64,000 nucleotides of DNA from Phytophthora colocasiae (GCA_018806915.1 JAGKQI010000104.1:1674001-1738000), one strand, 5' to 3'; positions 38,260-53,100 are shown, counted from the first letter of the stretch. The notes: generated by a model not told the origin, from the sequence alone. Made by a program: numbers and translations.

Positions 38260-40994
38260 CCCTTTTACTACCAGAGGTTTTTTAGAGGACCGCTCAGTAC
38301 CCGTAACTCGACCAATAGGCTTCCGAGCAACATAAAATTCCGCCAATGACAGGTCTGTTACAAATTCAAAATTTGGACGCCAGTTACGGTACGGTCACTC
38401 TGCAAATTCAAGCCAAGGCCAAGATGATCGCGTGTAATTACTGCGAGAGGCCGTGCGAGTGGGTGCAATACAGGAACGATATCATTGGGAGCAGACTGCG
38501 AATGGTAGCCCGCGGCTACAAGGGTCTTACCGCTCGGCGCGTGAAGGCGACGCTCTCCCAGTTGTACTACTATAAGAGGAACGGCCGCTTGAGCAAGCTG
38601 TCACTGAGATTTACCTGCCACATTGTGTGGAGAATGGCATCCGACATCTCAACGACACTGTCAGGTACACAATGATCTTTATTACGCTACTGTTATGGTA
38701 ACTCTAGCTCACTAAGATGTGTGATGGTTCTGTTTTTCTTTAGTCGTGTGTGCACAAGCCCATCGCCTGACGCCTCAGCACAGACAGCGTCTACGCGGAG
38801 CGGACCCCAAGTGAGTTGGATGTGAGGGCGTCGCGGTAGTGGAAGGCGGTAAAGCACGCTACGTGGAATCCCCTGCTGACAACCAGTGCAGCCATAGACC
38901 GCTTTTTCGAGAAGCGCGCAGCGTACAGGTAACAAGCCAGTTTACCGCTTGAATGCTTCTTTGAGTTTGGTGTAATTGCATGTAAACTTGGATCTGCCCC
39001 ACTCAAATCTTCAAGCGGCTCGTTAGGTTGGGGTTGACGACGGCAGCGTTCCTTCTTCCGCCGAGTACGCTGAACGGCGGTAAGTTTTTCAGCAACACGT
39101 TGTTTGAATTCGCGCAAGTGACGCGTTCTACGGCTGATCCAGCCACCTTTTGAATAGCGCGAAGGCATTGATCAAGGCAAGGTCCAGAGCCCATGTCAGC
39201 AAGCTCATTGACAGCCAGCTTCTCCTTGCGGCGGATCGGGTTGGTACTTCTCAACTGGTCGACTCTATCCACACCATTCATAAAGATGTTGTATGCTACA
39301 ACTGTAGCCGGAGCCTGGAAGGTTTTGCGGTGCATTACTTGGTCGCCTGTCCAGCGCCGAAGGGGGCAAGACCACGACAAAGTCGGACGGCTTCCGTAGA
39401 TGTGCCCCGGCAACATGGGTTCAGTCATTGTACCAGCGAGGTCATTAGTATAGAAGACCACAGTGTTCTTGTCCCGATAGACGACGTAGCCCGCGTTCTC
39501 AGCAAACGACATCGGCGGCTTCTGTATGACGTCCTCAGGTGCGCTGGAAGCTTCTGTTGCTCGCGGTTGCGCTTCTCTTGAAGTTTCTCCCATCCGACTG
39601 GTACATCTATTGCCGCGATGAGCTCCCAGCTTCCACGCTCTGCAGCAGCTACACGCGCTTTAGCCGCATCCAGACCAATAGCATTCCACTTTCCTTGCAA
39701 CGGTATACGTACAGTGCCCAGCATGCGCATTTCCCCATCCGTGAAAGTTAGCGCCTTCGCCAGGTTGTGTCGTGTGTAAAAATTATCAACACAAGAAGGC
39801 GGTGACAGTTAGGCGCCGCGTGGATCTTTGTAAGGTGGCCACTCATAGCAACCATAAAGCACTAGCATCTTTCCGTTTGATCGCGACATCTGAACGCTCC
39901 AACGTCCTAAAGTGCTGTTCGCAGAGCGGGGAATACGCCTACATACCTCTCTGCAGGTGTCGCTCTCGTCCGATTCCCGGAGCCATTATCCCAAATAGAG
40001 TAAGCATACAGGCTCTTCCAGCCCACCACCGCGTAGAACCGCACCCCATACTTGTCAGGCTTCGACGGTAGGTACGTCTCGCTGACGACCGCGCCTTTGT
40101 GCGTACGGTGTTCTCATCGAGACTAATAGCACCTACAGGTACAGCAATCGCTGCGAACTTCTTTCTGGATCTGGGCCATTAGGCGGCGACTGTGCCACAG
40201 CGGATCTTGATCGCACCGCTCAGCAGAGACACTATCAGGAGCGTGAATTTGAAAGGCAGCTCGGATTGTCTCGAAGCGATTTTCTAGCCATCGTCGCTGC
40301 AAAATCAGATTGGCCCATAAAGACCTTTTGGGACCAGAGCTCTTTCATTTCTGTGACAGGGTTGAAGCTCATTGCAATCTCCAAACCCATGTAAGCGTCC
40401 AGTTCATACACTGTAGCCTCGGGTTTTCCTTTTTCTTGAGAATTTGATTTGTCCATGTCCGCAACGAGTCACGAAAGTCCTGCGTGAAGAAGAGAGAAAA
40501 GAGACCCAATTCCCCCGCTCCTTGTAAGCAGCTCTAACTTCTCCCTCGCGCACTACATGCAGCCCACTATCGCGCATAATACCGTCGATGTATGCATTAC
40601 CAGTGGGCAAAGGCTGTGGTGCCAGTCTGTGTCTCTGCTCTCGTCCCCCTCATCATCTGCGGCCAAGACGCCTGATCCCTTCCTCCTCCTCCTTCTGTGT
40701 CAGAGGGCCTGAACGCTGCCCATCCTTCCGTCTGCGTTCAGCAAATGGACGATTTCCATTCCTTCTGCAGAAATTGACAATAAGTAGGGAAAAATGAGTG
40801 TACAACTGAACTTACGAACCTCTGATCACACAGCGGGATGGATGGGATGGGCTGTTAGAGGTCCTCTGAGTTCCTCTAAGCCTTAGTGAGCTCATGAACC
40901 TACCCTCAACGCCCCATTTTGAGCCAATCGGAGGCGTCTTGTAATCGAGTTAGAGGACCGCTGGGTATCTCTAAGACTGCCGGTAGTGAAAGGG
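38260..40994 (-). mobile_element. piggyBac element with both ends preserved
   Basis: Ends start CCCTTTTACTACC (38260, plus strand) and CCCTTTCACTACC (40994, minus strand), and are flanked by TTAA on both sides (38256-38259 and 40995-40998). TTAA is the piggyBac target site. The inverted similarity extends inward, with the GAGGACCGCT block shared, for roughly 45 bases. Length 2,735 bp. The right end lies 117 bp before the start codon of the giant host gene. Confidence 0.88.
38700..40456 (-). pseudogene. piggyBac-like transposase of the 38260-40994 element
   Basis: Minus-strand pieces in order: YELDAYMGLEIAMSFNP and ELWSQKVFMGQSDFAATMA (from 40456), PSKPDKYGVRFYAVVGWKSL (about 40070), CVDNFYTRHNLAKALTF (about 39770, with an Asp of the catalytic set), MLGTVRIPLQGKWNA (39730-), VVYRDKNTVVFYTNDLA (39500-), then VVAYNIFMNGVDRVDQLRS (about 39270) with the last catalytic Asp region. 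The C-terminus has a Cys/His-rich tail (YLYAARFSKKRS, FHVACFTAFHYRDAL) in which one expected Cys is Tyr. Frameshifts separate several pieces, so this copy is inactive, though most motifs survive. Confidence 0.82.
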
Positions 40995-41115
40995 TTAATA
41001 ATATTAACCACTATAAACAAAAAAAAACTATACTATATTATAGTATAGTTTTTTTTTGTTTATAGTGAACTATACATTATTGTGTTTTCAATCCGACTCC
41101 TGAAATAATCAGAAG
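40995..41115 (+). promoter_or_regulatory. Short upstream region of the giant gene
   Basis: Only 117 bases separate the piggyBac end from the start codon at 41116. About half is taken by the palindrome at 41009-41067. The rest (TATACATTATTGTGTTTTCAA and on) has no clear oomycete initiator. If the gene is expressed, either its core promoter is very compact or the transposon end contributes to it. That is inference. Confidence 0.35.
41009..41067. repeat. Perfect 29-bp inverted repeat with 1-nt centre
   Basis: Arms 41009-41037 and 41039-41067 are exact complements (CACTATAAAC, nine A, CTATACTATA), with T at 41038. AAC precedes (41006-41008) and follows (41068-41070), a possible 3-bp duplication. 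It would extrude as a cruciform or fold into a 29-bp RNA stem if transcribed. Confidence 0.97.
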
Positions 41116-44100
41116 ATGCCGCTTCTTCTCTGCCTATTATGTCTTCTTGTTCACGGGTTTACCTCCGTTTGTGCATCGACACACAGTCCGATAGTCACCA
41201 TATCACCGCGCCACCTCGTGGTATTCTATCCGCTGCTGGCAGATTGGAAAGACTATGCTCCAGATGGAAAGATAAATGGCTACACCCTAGACGGCTACTC
41301 TCGATCTAATATATCCTTCGCATCGAAATTCGGGGCAAGACTGGAGCAAGGCAATGGGCTGGAATTCCCTGTTAACATCCATGCTCAGAACTTCCCAGTA
41401 GTGACGATAGGCGCATGGGTACAAGCAGGCCAAGCTATGGCTGTCAACAAAGGGTTAGTCTTCATGCTCGTGATTTATTGTGCCTATACTAACTGTGATG
41501 TGACCCTGCAGGTGTCTATTGTCCCAGAACGGATTGAATACAGGACGCGCATTGTGCGTAGAACGGGGGAAATGGGTGGTGGCGGGTCAATTACTTGACG
41601 AAGCCTCAGTGGAAATCGACCAGTGGTCCTTTGTCGTTGTAGTTTTCGGTGGAAAGTCGACTTATTTTTTTGTGGATGGAAAAATGATGGAGATAGCAAC
41701 TAGAGTGAATCGTGTGGCTAGTCAGAAGCTGGTGGTTGGCGCTGCAGCAGATCAACCACTGGCAGGATTTACAGGATACCTCCGTTCTGTGTTTGTGTTC
41801 GATATCGCTCTGTCCGAGACGGAACTCAGTTACTTGATGATGACGAAAGAGGCTCCTTTGGATATACCTGCGTCACCAACCCCTGCACCTGTGAAGCCTG
41901 TCGAAGTAACTACGTCGAAGCCTCACTTATATCTAAAGGAGAAGGTGGGGAATTTGGTCAATGCAAGACAGGTAATTGATCCGGATGGTGATGAATATAA
42001 TGCCGCACTACCGACACTTGACGACGTAGGTTTGTTATCCGTGGAACTTGTGTATAGCGATATCAACACCACTGTGCGTGATCAACCAGTTCCTACTTCA
42101 ACGCCGTCGCCACAGAGTGACATGGACGTACTTGAGCTCCCATGGATCTTTCGGTTGTCACCACTGCAGGTTTTACGCACTGTGAAGCAACAGACAATTG
42201 ACATATTTGGCATGAATTTCGCCAATCTGACTTCTTTGAGTTGCTCAATCGACCGTTTTACTGGCCCTGCAAAATTTATCTCATCTTCGAGGGTACAGTG
42301 CGCTATAGAACCCATGCGCTTCGATGAAAGCTTGTCAACTGTGGAAATCGGTGTGTCTGTCAATGGAGTAGACTTTACAGACGATCCACGAAAGTTGGGA
42401 TTGGTAAATATACCAACAATTGACGGGTTTTCGCCAGATAACGGACCAAGAACTGGAGGCACAGTGGTTCAGATCTTTGGTCATGGTTTTATCGAAAATG
42501 CGCACTACTCTGTTTCCTATGGACAAAATGAAAGTAATGACGTCGAATATGTGAGTTCCGACCTTCTTTTGTGGAGAACTACGGGATTTGATTTCGTAGG
42601 CGTCGTACGTGTGGAGCTGGTAGTAGCAGACATGCTGATTCCAGAGATTCCAAGTTGGAAATTTACCTCTGCGGAAATACCTAAAATAACGAGAGTATTC
42701 CCTCAACTTCTACCCGTCCGATCCGAGACAACTATGACAATATCAGGCACTGGATTTGGAGATTTTGGAACACTTCTTTGTGCCTTCAGAACACTTTCAG
42801 CTAATGGTAAAGAATCAGATGAGGAGGGCTGGACGTCCCTAGCCACATTTGTGTCCTCTTCGATTGTTCAGTGTCACACTCCGGCGTTTACTGACGCAGA
42901 TACGTACACAGTTTCAGTGTCTAACAACGCCCAAGACTATTCATCTGCATCTGACGCTGGCCAATTTACTGTTCACATGGATATTCTTTTGAAGACGGCA
43001 TCAGCTTTTGCGGGACCTGCCACTGGAGGAACAATTGTTGACATAGCAGGAGAGTACTTTGTCAGGTCGATGGATGTGTCATGTAGATTCGGAATGACTC
43101 GATCTAGGGCATATTTTGTCTCAGACGCTGTGATTCGATGTATTAGTCCGGCTTGGGTTCCAACAACTCTGACGGAAACGATGACCCCCGTGGCGGTTCA
43201 GATTGCATTAAACGGCCTTGACTATTGCACGTCAAGTATTTCGTTTCAGTATTACTCCCCTCCTATCGTCGACGTGATCTTGCCAGCAAATGCTCCGACG
43301 AGTTCATCAGTGTCACTTACTGTTGTTGGGAGGTATCTTGTCGCCTATGGAGGGATTGTGTGTCGTATTGGAGCTACTATACAAGTTCCTGGAGTCGTGA
43401 AAAGTGGTGGCCGAATGATCCAGTGTGATTCCATAGAAACACCTGCAAGTTCTGGTTTGGTACAGATCAGTGTTTCCCTTAATGATGGGCGTGACTTCAC
43501 TCGAAGTCAAACCAGTCTCCTCCTGCACAAACCCGTTATATTACGTGGTGTTGACTTTCCTTATGTGACTAAGAACTCTAATGCTTCTGTTAGCATTAGA
43601 GGACGTGGATTTCTGAGAACCAGTGAAGCGAAATGTGTTTTTGAGGGGACCTTAGCGAACGCTTCATTCGTCAACCCAGAGCTCCTGGTGTGCTCTCTTC
43701 CGAACTCCATTTATTCTGGCCGTGATTATAAACTCCGAATTAGCCTCAATAATGGACTACACGTCTCTAGTGATTTTGCACTCGTGCACGTGTATGACGA
43801 CCCAAAGTTCAATGCCATCATTCCAGCAGTTGAGGAAGGCCGCGCAGTCCTCAAAATCACCGGGACTGGGTTTGTCATTAATGAAACCTTTTCTCTGGCT
43901 CTTGGATGCAATTTGGGAGCCGTCACACGATCTGTGGCTAAAGTGGTAAATTATTCGAGCTTAGAATGTGTTGTTCCAGACTACAAAGTGGTCGAAAATG
44001 TCACGACTTTGTCTGTAAGTATCCAAGTTGGTGCTTCTATCGTTCGCACGGATTTAATGTACAGCTACGCACCGATTCCTCCATTTAAGGCTCAAGATCC

Positions 44101-47100
44101 TGGCCCAGTGCCAGGTAAAATGATGCTCGTGTTTCCGAATACCTCAACCAAACAACTTCATAACACCTTGGCTACTATTAGTAGTAAAGCTACGCCAGTG
44201 ATTCATGTCAATATTTTTGACATTGCGCCAACGTTTGTGGAACGGAACTCACGCGTGAATATTACGGTTCGTGGTGATAATTTCCAGCGAAACACAACGT
44301 TTTGCCATTTTGGCTCGCAGTCAACACCTGTTCTCGCTATAGTTAAGTCGGATGCAGTTGTACTGTGTGAATTTGATGGATCTATTGTCGAACCTGGTCC
44401 AATTAATCTCGCGGTGAGTCTCAGTAGCGTACGCCCCAGTATTAGCACAACAGCATTCACCCTCGTGATTGCACCTATGATCGCGTCAGTTTACCCCAGA
44501 AGAGGACCACTGAAAGGAGGAACCAAGGTGTTTATCACGGGAACGGGGTTCATCGATAACACGGCTTTGTATTGCCATTTCGACGGGTATTCGAAAGTGC
44601 TGGCATCAAGGCTTACTGGTACTATGGTACATTGCAGGACGCCACCCAGTCAGAGGGGACAGACATCTGATCTTCGGCTTTCGATTGACTCCAGTATATT
44701 CTCTTCAAACAGCATTGATTTTCTCTACCAAGACATGCCTGAATTAAACGTAGTGTCACCATCCTACGGTGATGTAGGTGGTGGAGCAACCGTTTATCTT
44801 CATGGTCGATCCTTGAATATTTCTGAGGATTCTATTGAGTGCACGTTTGGGTCGTCCCGAGCTCTTTACGCCTTGATAGTGAACGCTACAAGCGTCATTG
44901 TCAAATCCCCGCCCAGTTTGATAGGAGCTGGGAGTGTTCCTGTGGAATGTACTTCTGGTGGAGATTTACTTACGCCGGCAGATTTTTCTTATCACTACCT
45001 TTTGACACCTTACATCTCTCGAATTACACCACAAATGAGTCTAGCTACTTTTCAGACTACCGTACTAGTGGATGGGACCGGGTTTAGTGACAAATACCCA
45101 ATGACTTGCAATTTTGGCGGAATAAGTTGTCCTGCAAGAGTTAAGTCTGAATCACAATTGGAATGTGTTGCCCCTTCTCGAAGCCCTGCTATTGTCGACG
45201 TGAGTGTCGTTTTCGAGGGTTCTCCAGTAGGAAAATCATTTGTTGTTTTCGAGTATATCGGTAGGTACTTGTAATCATGATTGTAAATTATGGTCGTGTG
45301 CTCATTCGTGGTACGATTTCCAGCGGAGCCAGTACTCCAACAAGTTATACCGCCACTTGGATCGGAGACGGGGTCTACTAGATTACTTATAGTGGGGGAG
45401 CAATTTGCCCGGCATGCAGATCTTAGCTGTGCTTTCAGTCGGGAGGACGACCTTCCACCAGTTGCTACACTTGCGATTTGGGCAAGTGAGCACAGTGTCG
45501 TTTGCGTTACCCCACCATACAACCCTGGGTTAACCGTTCTACAACTCGCAGTGGGTGATACCCTGTCAAGCAGCAAACTACTCTTCAACTTTACCAGTAC
45601 GTATTTGCTTGTGATGAAAGCTTGTGCACAAGTGAAAATCTGACATACATGTCGTTTTTTTGTGAAGTTGAACCGCGAGTATTTTCTGTTATGCCTCAGT
45701 ACAGCTCTGGAGCTAGCAACATTACTGTAGTGATTAATGGTGCGGGGTTTATCGACTCAGATCTTGCTCGATGTAGTCTGGGAACAACAAGTGTGCGTCC
45801 TGTTCGAGTTGTAAGTGATTCGCGCATTGTGTGCGAGTTCCCTCGGCAATTTCATTCTGGAAATTTTCCTGTACGAGTGACTGTCAACAACCAAGATTTT
45901 ACTACCGATACGGTTTTATTTGCTCTTTTCCCTCCTGTTGTTGTGGATTACGCTACTCCCGTGTATGGATTACTGGGTGAAGAGCATACTCGTGTGGATC
46001 TTGTGGGTCACAACTTTAACAAAATGATGAGTTTAAGTTGTCAGATTCACGTAGATGACACCTTCCACACAGTAGCTGTTATTTACACAAGCCCTTCAGT
46101 GAGCACGTGTTTTGTGTCGGCACTAACGGAACTCTACTCGATCAATGCGTCGGTGGCTATATCGGCACAGCTACTGGTGAAAGAAGCGACCCTAGAAGAA
46201 GTGATTTTTGCGACTCCGTTCTTGTATGTTGCGAGACCTATACTGCTAACAGTATTCCCGAACGCTCTACTAAGTACTGGGGGCCAAACCATTTATTTCG
46301 GCAGCATGAACTTTGCTCCAGGGGTGGAAATGGTGTGTCAATTTGAATCATATTTTCCGTACGATCGGGTGCCCTTCGAAGTGATAAACAGCACCTATGG
46401 ATCTTGTGTTGCTCCTGAGCGTGCTCCTGGCCCTGTGGAAGTAAGGATTTGCTTTAAAGGCCAAGATCAGTGCAGCTATGACTCACTTCTTCTTTCCTAT
46501 GTGCGCGTTCCCATAATTCACGCGCTAATACCAAGTGCCAGATTAAAAGCTGAAAAATTGGTGGTTGTGGTTGGAAATGGCTTCTACAATGTTCCGATGC
46601 AGTGCCAGTTCGATGGACTACGGACTCCAGTTACTTTCCTTAATGAATCGACAGTAGTTTGCCCACAGTCTCCACTACACGACAGATGCAAAAGTTTCTC
46701 TCTCTATGTTGACGGCATCAATATTGTAAAAGAGCCGTTGGAATTCTGTACTCGAATGCCCCCAATGGTAAACATGATTCACCCTACTACAGGCCCGGAT
46801 AGGGGTGGGACACGAGTGCTGGTCAGTGGCGGGTCATTCACAGTGAATGGTGGATATTGGTGCCATTTCGGAGGAATCAATGTCCAGGCTGCCTATTTGT
46901 CGAGTACTCAGATATTTTGCGTCTCCCCACCAAGCCAATCTCGTAGTGTGAAGTTTTCTGTTTCTGGAGACAATTTCTCAGAATTTGACATTCCACACCT
47001 CAGATATACTTTTCAGCCCGCTCCAGTGGCAATAGCAATCAGTCCGAGTCGTGGCTCCCAGAGTGGTCAGTATCAGGTAACTATTCAGGGTCTAAACTTT

Positions 47101-50100
47101 GTTCTAAGCTCTGGTCTTCGGTGTCGATTTGGAGATTCTCATATTGTAGCAGGAAAGTGGTTGTCCGACACGTCAATTGCTTGTATGGTTCCCCCGCATA
47201 GTCCAGGTTGGGTCGATATTCAAGTGACAAACAACCTACAGGATTACTCTATTGAAACACTGCGGTTTGAATATGTGGTTAGCCCAATAGTGCTCGACTT
47301 CGAGCCAGCAACAATGTATGCTCAAAACCCAAAAGAGCTCACAGTTTTTGGTCGTGATTTCCAGAACTCAACAAGTCTCCGGTGTATTATTGGTAATGAT
47401 CTTACTACTGCGACTTTCGTGTCAGATTCGCAGATACGATGTGCTCCTGCCAACTTAGTTGAAGCATCAGTAGTCGTTGGAGCTATTGACCTGGCATTGC
47501 CAATGGTCAGGTCGGTTGTTAACTACAGATTGAAGGTTCTCGATGACGGCGTGTGGTCTCTCCGACCTCGTATTTCTTCAGTTCGCGGCATGACTCCTAT
47601 CGTTTTAACTCGAAGCGAAAATGACCATCCGTTGGGCTTTGAAATTTACAACGGGCGATTCTGCTCTCAAAACGATCATGTGTGTTCGGAGCTCACGCCT
47701 ACGGCCTTGAAGGAACCAAACAAGTTCAATTGGTTTCCCCCAAAATGGGCTGGTACCGATCTAATAGGGGTTGTGGAGTTTTTTCGGGGTTCAAATATTT
47801 CGTTAACCTCTTCTGCACCCATAACAACTTTCCCGTTCCGATATTACCGTGAGATAGAACTCTCAAGACTCACACCTCCAATAGGATCAATCGCAGGTGG
47901 CACAATTGTCACTTTAGTGGGCGCGTACTTCCAAGATAGTCTCAACTTGAGCTGCGTTCTGAATGGAGCAACATTTACACCTGCACGTTTTATCACTGAC
48001 ACGATGGTAAACTGCACAATTCCTCCTTTTGTGTCCGGACCACGGGATATTGGTGTTTTTTTGTCGCTAAATGGTCTGGAAGTAAGTGAAACTTCGCTAT
48101 CTTTCCAGTATGAGGAGGACCCCTCGGTTTTCAGTATTTTCCCCGTGGGAGGACCCGTATCTGGTTCAACAATTGTGCGTGTTAAAGGTGCACACTTCCT
48201 TAGCACATCTAGAAGCGTATGTAGTTTCGGGAAACACATTGTCTCTGCAGTTGTTGTGAGCTCTACAGAGGTGACTTGCACTGTCCATCCTTCGAGTTGG
48301 AATTCCAAGGGGTCAGTATTGTTCCGATTCTCGTCAAACGGACAAGAGTTTTCAAAGGAAAAAGTATCGTATTTGTTTTACGAAGACCCTTCTACGATTA
48401 TTTTGAGCCCACAAGTTGGAAGTGTCAATGGTGGAACGATAATCACTGTTTCTTGGCCACAAGTAATACCCGGTGAGATGTTGGAGCATTTGACTTGTGA
48501 AATTGGATCATTTGCTGTTACGTGCAGTTTAATAAGTGGAACATTGGTGATTTTGACTGTGCCACCAGCTCTTGGTGGCCTTGAAGGTCCTGTAAAAACG
48601 CGAGTATCACTAAACGGACAGAATTACGTTGAGGGAGCTCCGTTTTGGTATCTGAATGAGTCAAAAGTGTATACCATATACCCTAGTAGAAGTGGAGAAA
48701 TCTCGATCCCGTCTGATGATGTTCGAGGACCAAACAACTCTGAAAAATATCGATTTGACACAAAGGTTGTAACCTTAACGGAATCTGTGAGTGAATCAAG
48801 CAAGTCACCACCGGTATCACCTGTTTGGACAGTGGCTGTATCTATATCCAAGAACGAGGTAGACTTTGTTGAGGAGACTGGGACGAACTTGATCTTTGAT
48901 TCATCTCCAATAGCACAATCAATAATTCAGGAGGGCGATGAAGGTATCCTGAAATCTCGTAATCAATCAATTTCAGATGGTCTATTGGTAAAATCATTAG
49001 ACCCTATCCAAGTAGTCAACATGATACCAGTCAGCGGGCCTGTAAGGGGAGGGACTGTGGTGGTACTGGAAACCGATCGAGTGTTGAATAGTGGGGAAAA
49101 TCTAATGTGCCATTTTGGAGACAATTCTGTCCATGCAGTTGACACGAAAATCGGCACAATTATCTGTCGATCCCCACCAGCTGCCGTACCGGGTCAGGTA
49201 TTCGTTGGTATCACTTTACAAGACAATTCACCCATGTCAAATGGAACACAAAAGTTTACGTACCTTCTCGATGAATTGATCACCTCGTTTTCTCCTGAAA
49301 TTTTCACGAGTTCCCAGATGAACGCAAACCTGACGATCAGTGGGTTAAATTTCTTCCACAACGATGAGATGGCCACACCCTTATGCCGAGTTGGAGAAGT
49401 CTTTAGGCGTGCATTCGTCGTATCATCAACTCAAATTGTGTGTCCGCCTCCACAGCTCTCAGCTGGTCAGTATTCAGTTTCTGTCGCTTGTGATGGCGTC
49501 AATTTCGTAACTTCAGCCACGAATATCACGTATATTTCATCGGTCTGGATAACGGCAACCAAGCCATCGGTAGTCGCAACCTCTGGGGGGATTCAAATCG
49601 AAGTGGAGGGGGAGGGTTTCGTACAAGGAATTGCTATTGAGTGCAATTTTGGAAGAGGAAAATTTATCAGTGCAGCAGACGTCGTCTCCTCTTCAACTAT
49701 TATCTGCGAGACTCCCTCTGTCGGCAACCACAGTCAAAATTTATCGCTTTCAGTATCAACCAACACCTCTACCAGCAATGTGGTATTGGTATCGTTTGTA
49801 CAGCCGATTACTTTGAATTCTGTAACGCCAAACGTTGGTTTCAGTCGCGGTGGAACGAGAGTGAAAGTAGATGTTAGCCAAGTACCTCCAAGTGATATCT
49901 GGTGTGTCTTTGGTACCATTCGAGTTGGTGCTCAACGTCTAACACCGAACCAGATTGGATGCGAGAGCCCACCCTTTCGTCCAGAGCAAGTTAAACTTGC
50001 AGTTGAAGTAGAGGGCATTGTTAGTTTGTCGTTGTCGTTCACCTTTTTACCTGATTTTGAAGTGGAATCTGTATTCCCAACGAGAGGGTCTTCTGCTGGG

Positions 50101-53100
50101 GGGACTAAGGTGAATTTGACACTTTCAGGAGTCGTTGATGCATCAATTCAAGAGAAAATTATGTGTCGATTTGGGGCTACATATGTTGAGGCCCAGATGA
50201 TTCAGAAGAACAAACTTACCTGCATTTCTCCATTAGGACCTCACAATGAGGGCGTTGTGTTGGCTATCGCTGTGGATGGGGACGATGTAGCTGTTAGTCC
50301 GGTTCGTTTCCAGTATTTCACTAGTCGTGAACTTCTATCTATTGAGCCGCGGGTGGGTTCTCTAGATGGGAATCTGACGATGCTGGCTGTGTTGGAAAAC
50401 ATTGAGGTGGGATTTGGAATTACATATGACTGTAGTTTCGAAGTGACTGGAGATGAAACGATTGTTTCGACTGCTCAGTTGTCGTTTTCAGGAGATATTT
50501 TATGCAGAGTACCCGCTTTCAAGAATTCCCTTCGGGTACTAGTTTCCATCTGGCAGAACGGAGAGCGCTATTCCTCCAATTCATTAACGTTTGAGGCTAT
50601 TTCGGCGCCGAAGATTGAAAGTGTCACTCCTACAACTCTAATCGAACAGGAAGGGAGTCGGATTCGAGTTGTTGGGACGAACTTGTCCCCTTATCATAAC
50701 TTCAAGTGCATATTTGGGGACGCTTTGATAACCCAAGCAGAAATCATTTCAAGTGCTCATTTGGAATGTGAATCGCCTCCACTTTTGCCAGGGAATTATT
50801 CGTTTGGAGTATCATGGAATATGCAAGAAGTAACTCTTTCGGAAACCTTTCTGACTGTAGTAGAAAGACTGGCAATTGAATCTATCCAGCCCAGTGTTGG
50901 GTTCAGAGATCATCTACCTGAAATTCAAGTGGTTGGCTCTGGGTTTTACCGTACGAGCAGTTTGGTTTGTCGCTTTGGTGAAATGAGAACACCTGCTGCC
51001 TATGTAAACCGAACTGAAGTTCGTTGTCAGGTCCCAATTCTGCCAGCGTTACCCGATCAATTATCTCAAAATTTGGAACGCCATGTTGCACTCGTGGAAT
51101 TAAGTCTAGATGGCAAAACATTTGTGAGCTCCGTAAAAGTAGCATTTACGTACTACTCGACGCCGCGTCTTAATGGTATATATCCTAGTTCTGGGAGTGT
51201 ATTGGGTCATACCCGACTCTTGATACGTGGCGTGCTGGATGAAACTCTGCAATACAATTGTTTGGTTGGTGGTGTTGCAGTACTAGGCACTCTTCTCAAC
51301 TCCACAACGCTTTCTTGTGTTACCCCTGCGGTTGAGACTCCAGACAGGGTTCAAGTAGGCGTTGGCGCTCTTGGCATTTCAATTACCGGTGAATTTCCGT
51401 TGTGGTTTACTTATTATGACCCCCCGATGATTTTATCGGTAAGCCCAAATACTTTGAAGACCACAGGAGGCGAGGCGATCCTTCTATCAGGGAAAAACTT
51501 CATTGCTGCTAGCGCAATTCAATGTTTGTTTAGTGACTCAATCACCAGCCCTGCCACATTCATCTCCTCAACTTCGATTATGTGTATAGCACCCCCACGA
51601 AGGAATCCAGGCTACGTATCTCTCGAAATGACAACAAATGGTGTCGACTACACCGAGAATTATCAGTCGCTGTACTATTTCGACTACGTGGACGTGCTGA
51701 GTGTTCTCCCAGAATTAATTTCAACTACAGGTGGTACTGAGTTGTTCATCAAAGTGGCGCCAGAATCCACGCACCGTATTGGATCCATTGAGTGTCTTTT
51801 TGTCCGTCAAGAGAGAACAGTTACGAGGCCTGCGTATACTAACGTTACCTTGCCGAATGAGTTAATGTGCTATACGCCAATGTGGTCAGCCGGAAAGGCT
51901 GCCGTTGGTATTTTACTTGACGGAAAGCAACGATTTATGGCAGACACAACTGTGGAATTTATATCTGAGCCCTGGATTCAATCACTCAAGCCAGACCATG
52001 GACCTACAACAGGCGGAACAATGATCTCTGTGTTGGGAAAAGCACTTGGCGTCCAGTCGATTATGTGTTTATTCGACGAAATGGCAATAGCCCCCCAAAC
52101 AATTTCTGAGGGTGAGGTTATTTGCACTGCTCCTGCTGATACCTTCCAGGCATCTATTGTGGCTGTGAGGATTGCTATTGATAACACCATCCGTTCTAAT
52201 CCAGTCGAATTTACCTACGATTTACCTATCCAGATTTCTGCCGTGTCCATGGAGCATATACCAGAGAGTGAAGTGAGTACATTGACGGTAACTGGCTTGA
52301 ATTTTCTCGATACAACGGAGTTATCCTGTGATATTGGTACAAATACACTAGTTATGGCGATTTTCGTGGATTCGACAGTAATCCGATGCCCTATTGAGGA
52401 GGCTCAAGGCACTCAAATTGCAGTTGGAGTTAGTAATAACGGGTATGACTTCAGTTTCTTTGAAACCCCGCTCGAATACTCAGCATTATTTCCAGTATCT
52501 GGGCCAAAGGAGGGAGGACCATCCGCACAGCTAACACTTGTAAATACCGGTTTGCTGAAGGATGAAAAAGTGATGTTGTTTTGTTCTTTTGGGGATCTGG
52601 ACAGTTATGCACTACTCAGTAACGATACAGTTGCGTGTATGCAGCCGGGTGTGAAAGAAGATTCTGTCAGTCCTGTTGGATTTTACTGGAGAGGGCTCAA
52701 TCTCAATGATAGATCCGATGCTGAAAAACAAGCAGATCGCGAAAAAATTATGGTTCAGGAACCATTCATTGTATACAGCATTTCCCCGGCCTTTGGGGTT
52801 CTAGGAGGGAACACAAAAGTACAAGTCCAGGGCTCAAATCTTCTGAGAAACACCACTAACGAAACAGATCTCGTTTGTGTCTTCGGTACGAAATTCTCTT
52901 CTCTACAGGTAATTAACGCCAGTCTTGCGGAATGCCTCAGTCCAAGTCAACGTAAAACTGGTGATGTAACTTTTACTGTCAGTCACCTGTCTGATGTCAC
53001 ACTGTTCAAGACAGCCAGATTGAGTTTCTTCTACCACAAGATGCCGATAATTACGCGGATTCTCCCATCAGTGATTCGAGCCACTAACACCTCTACACTG

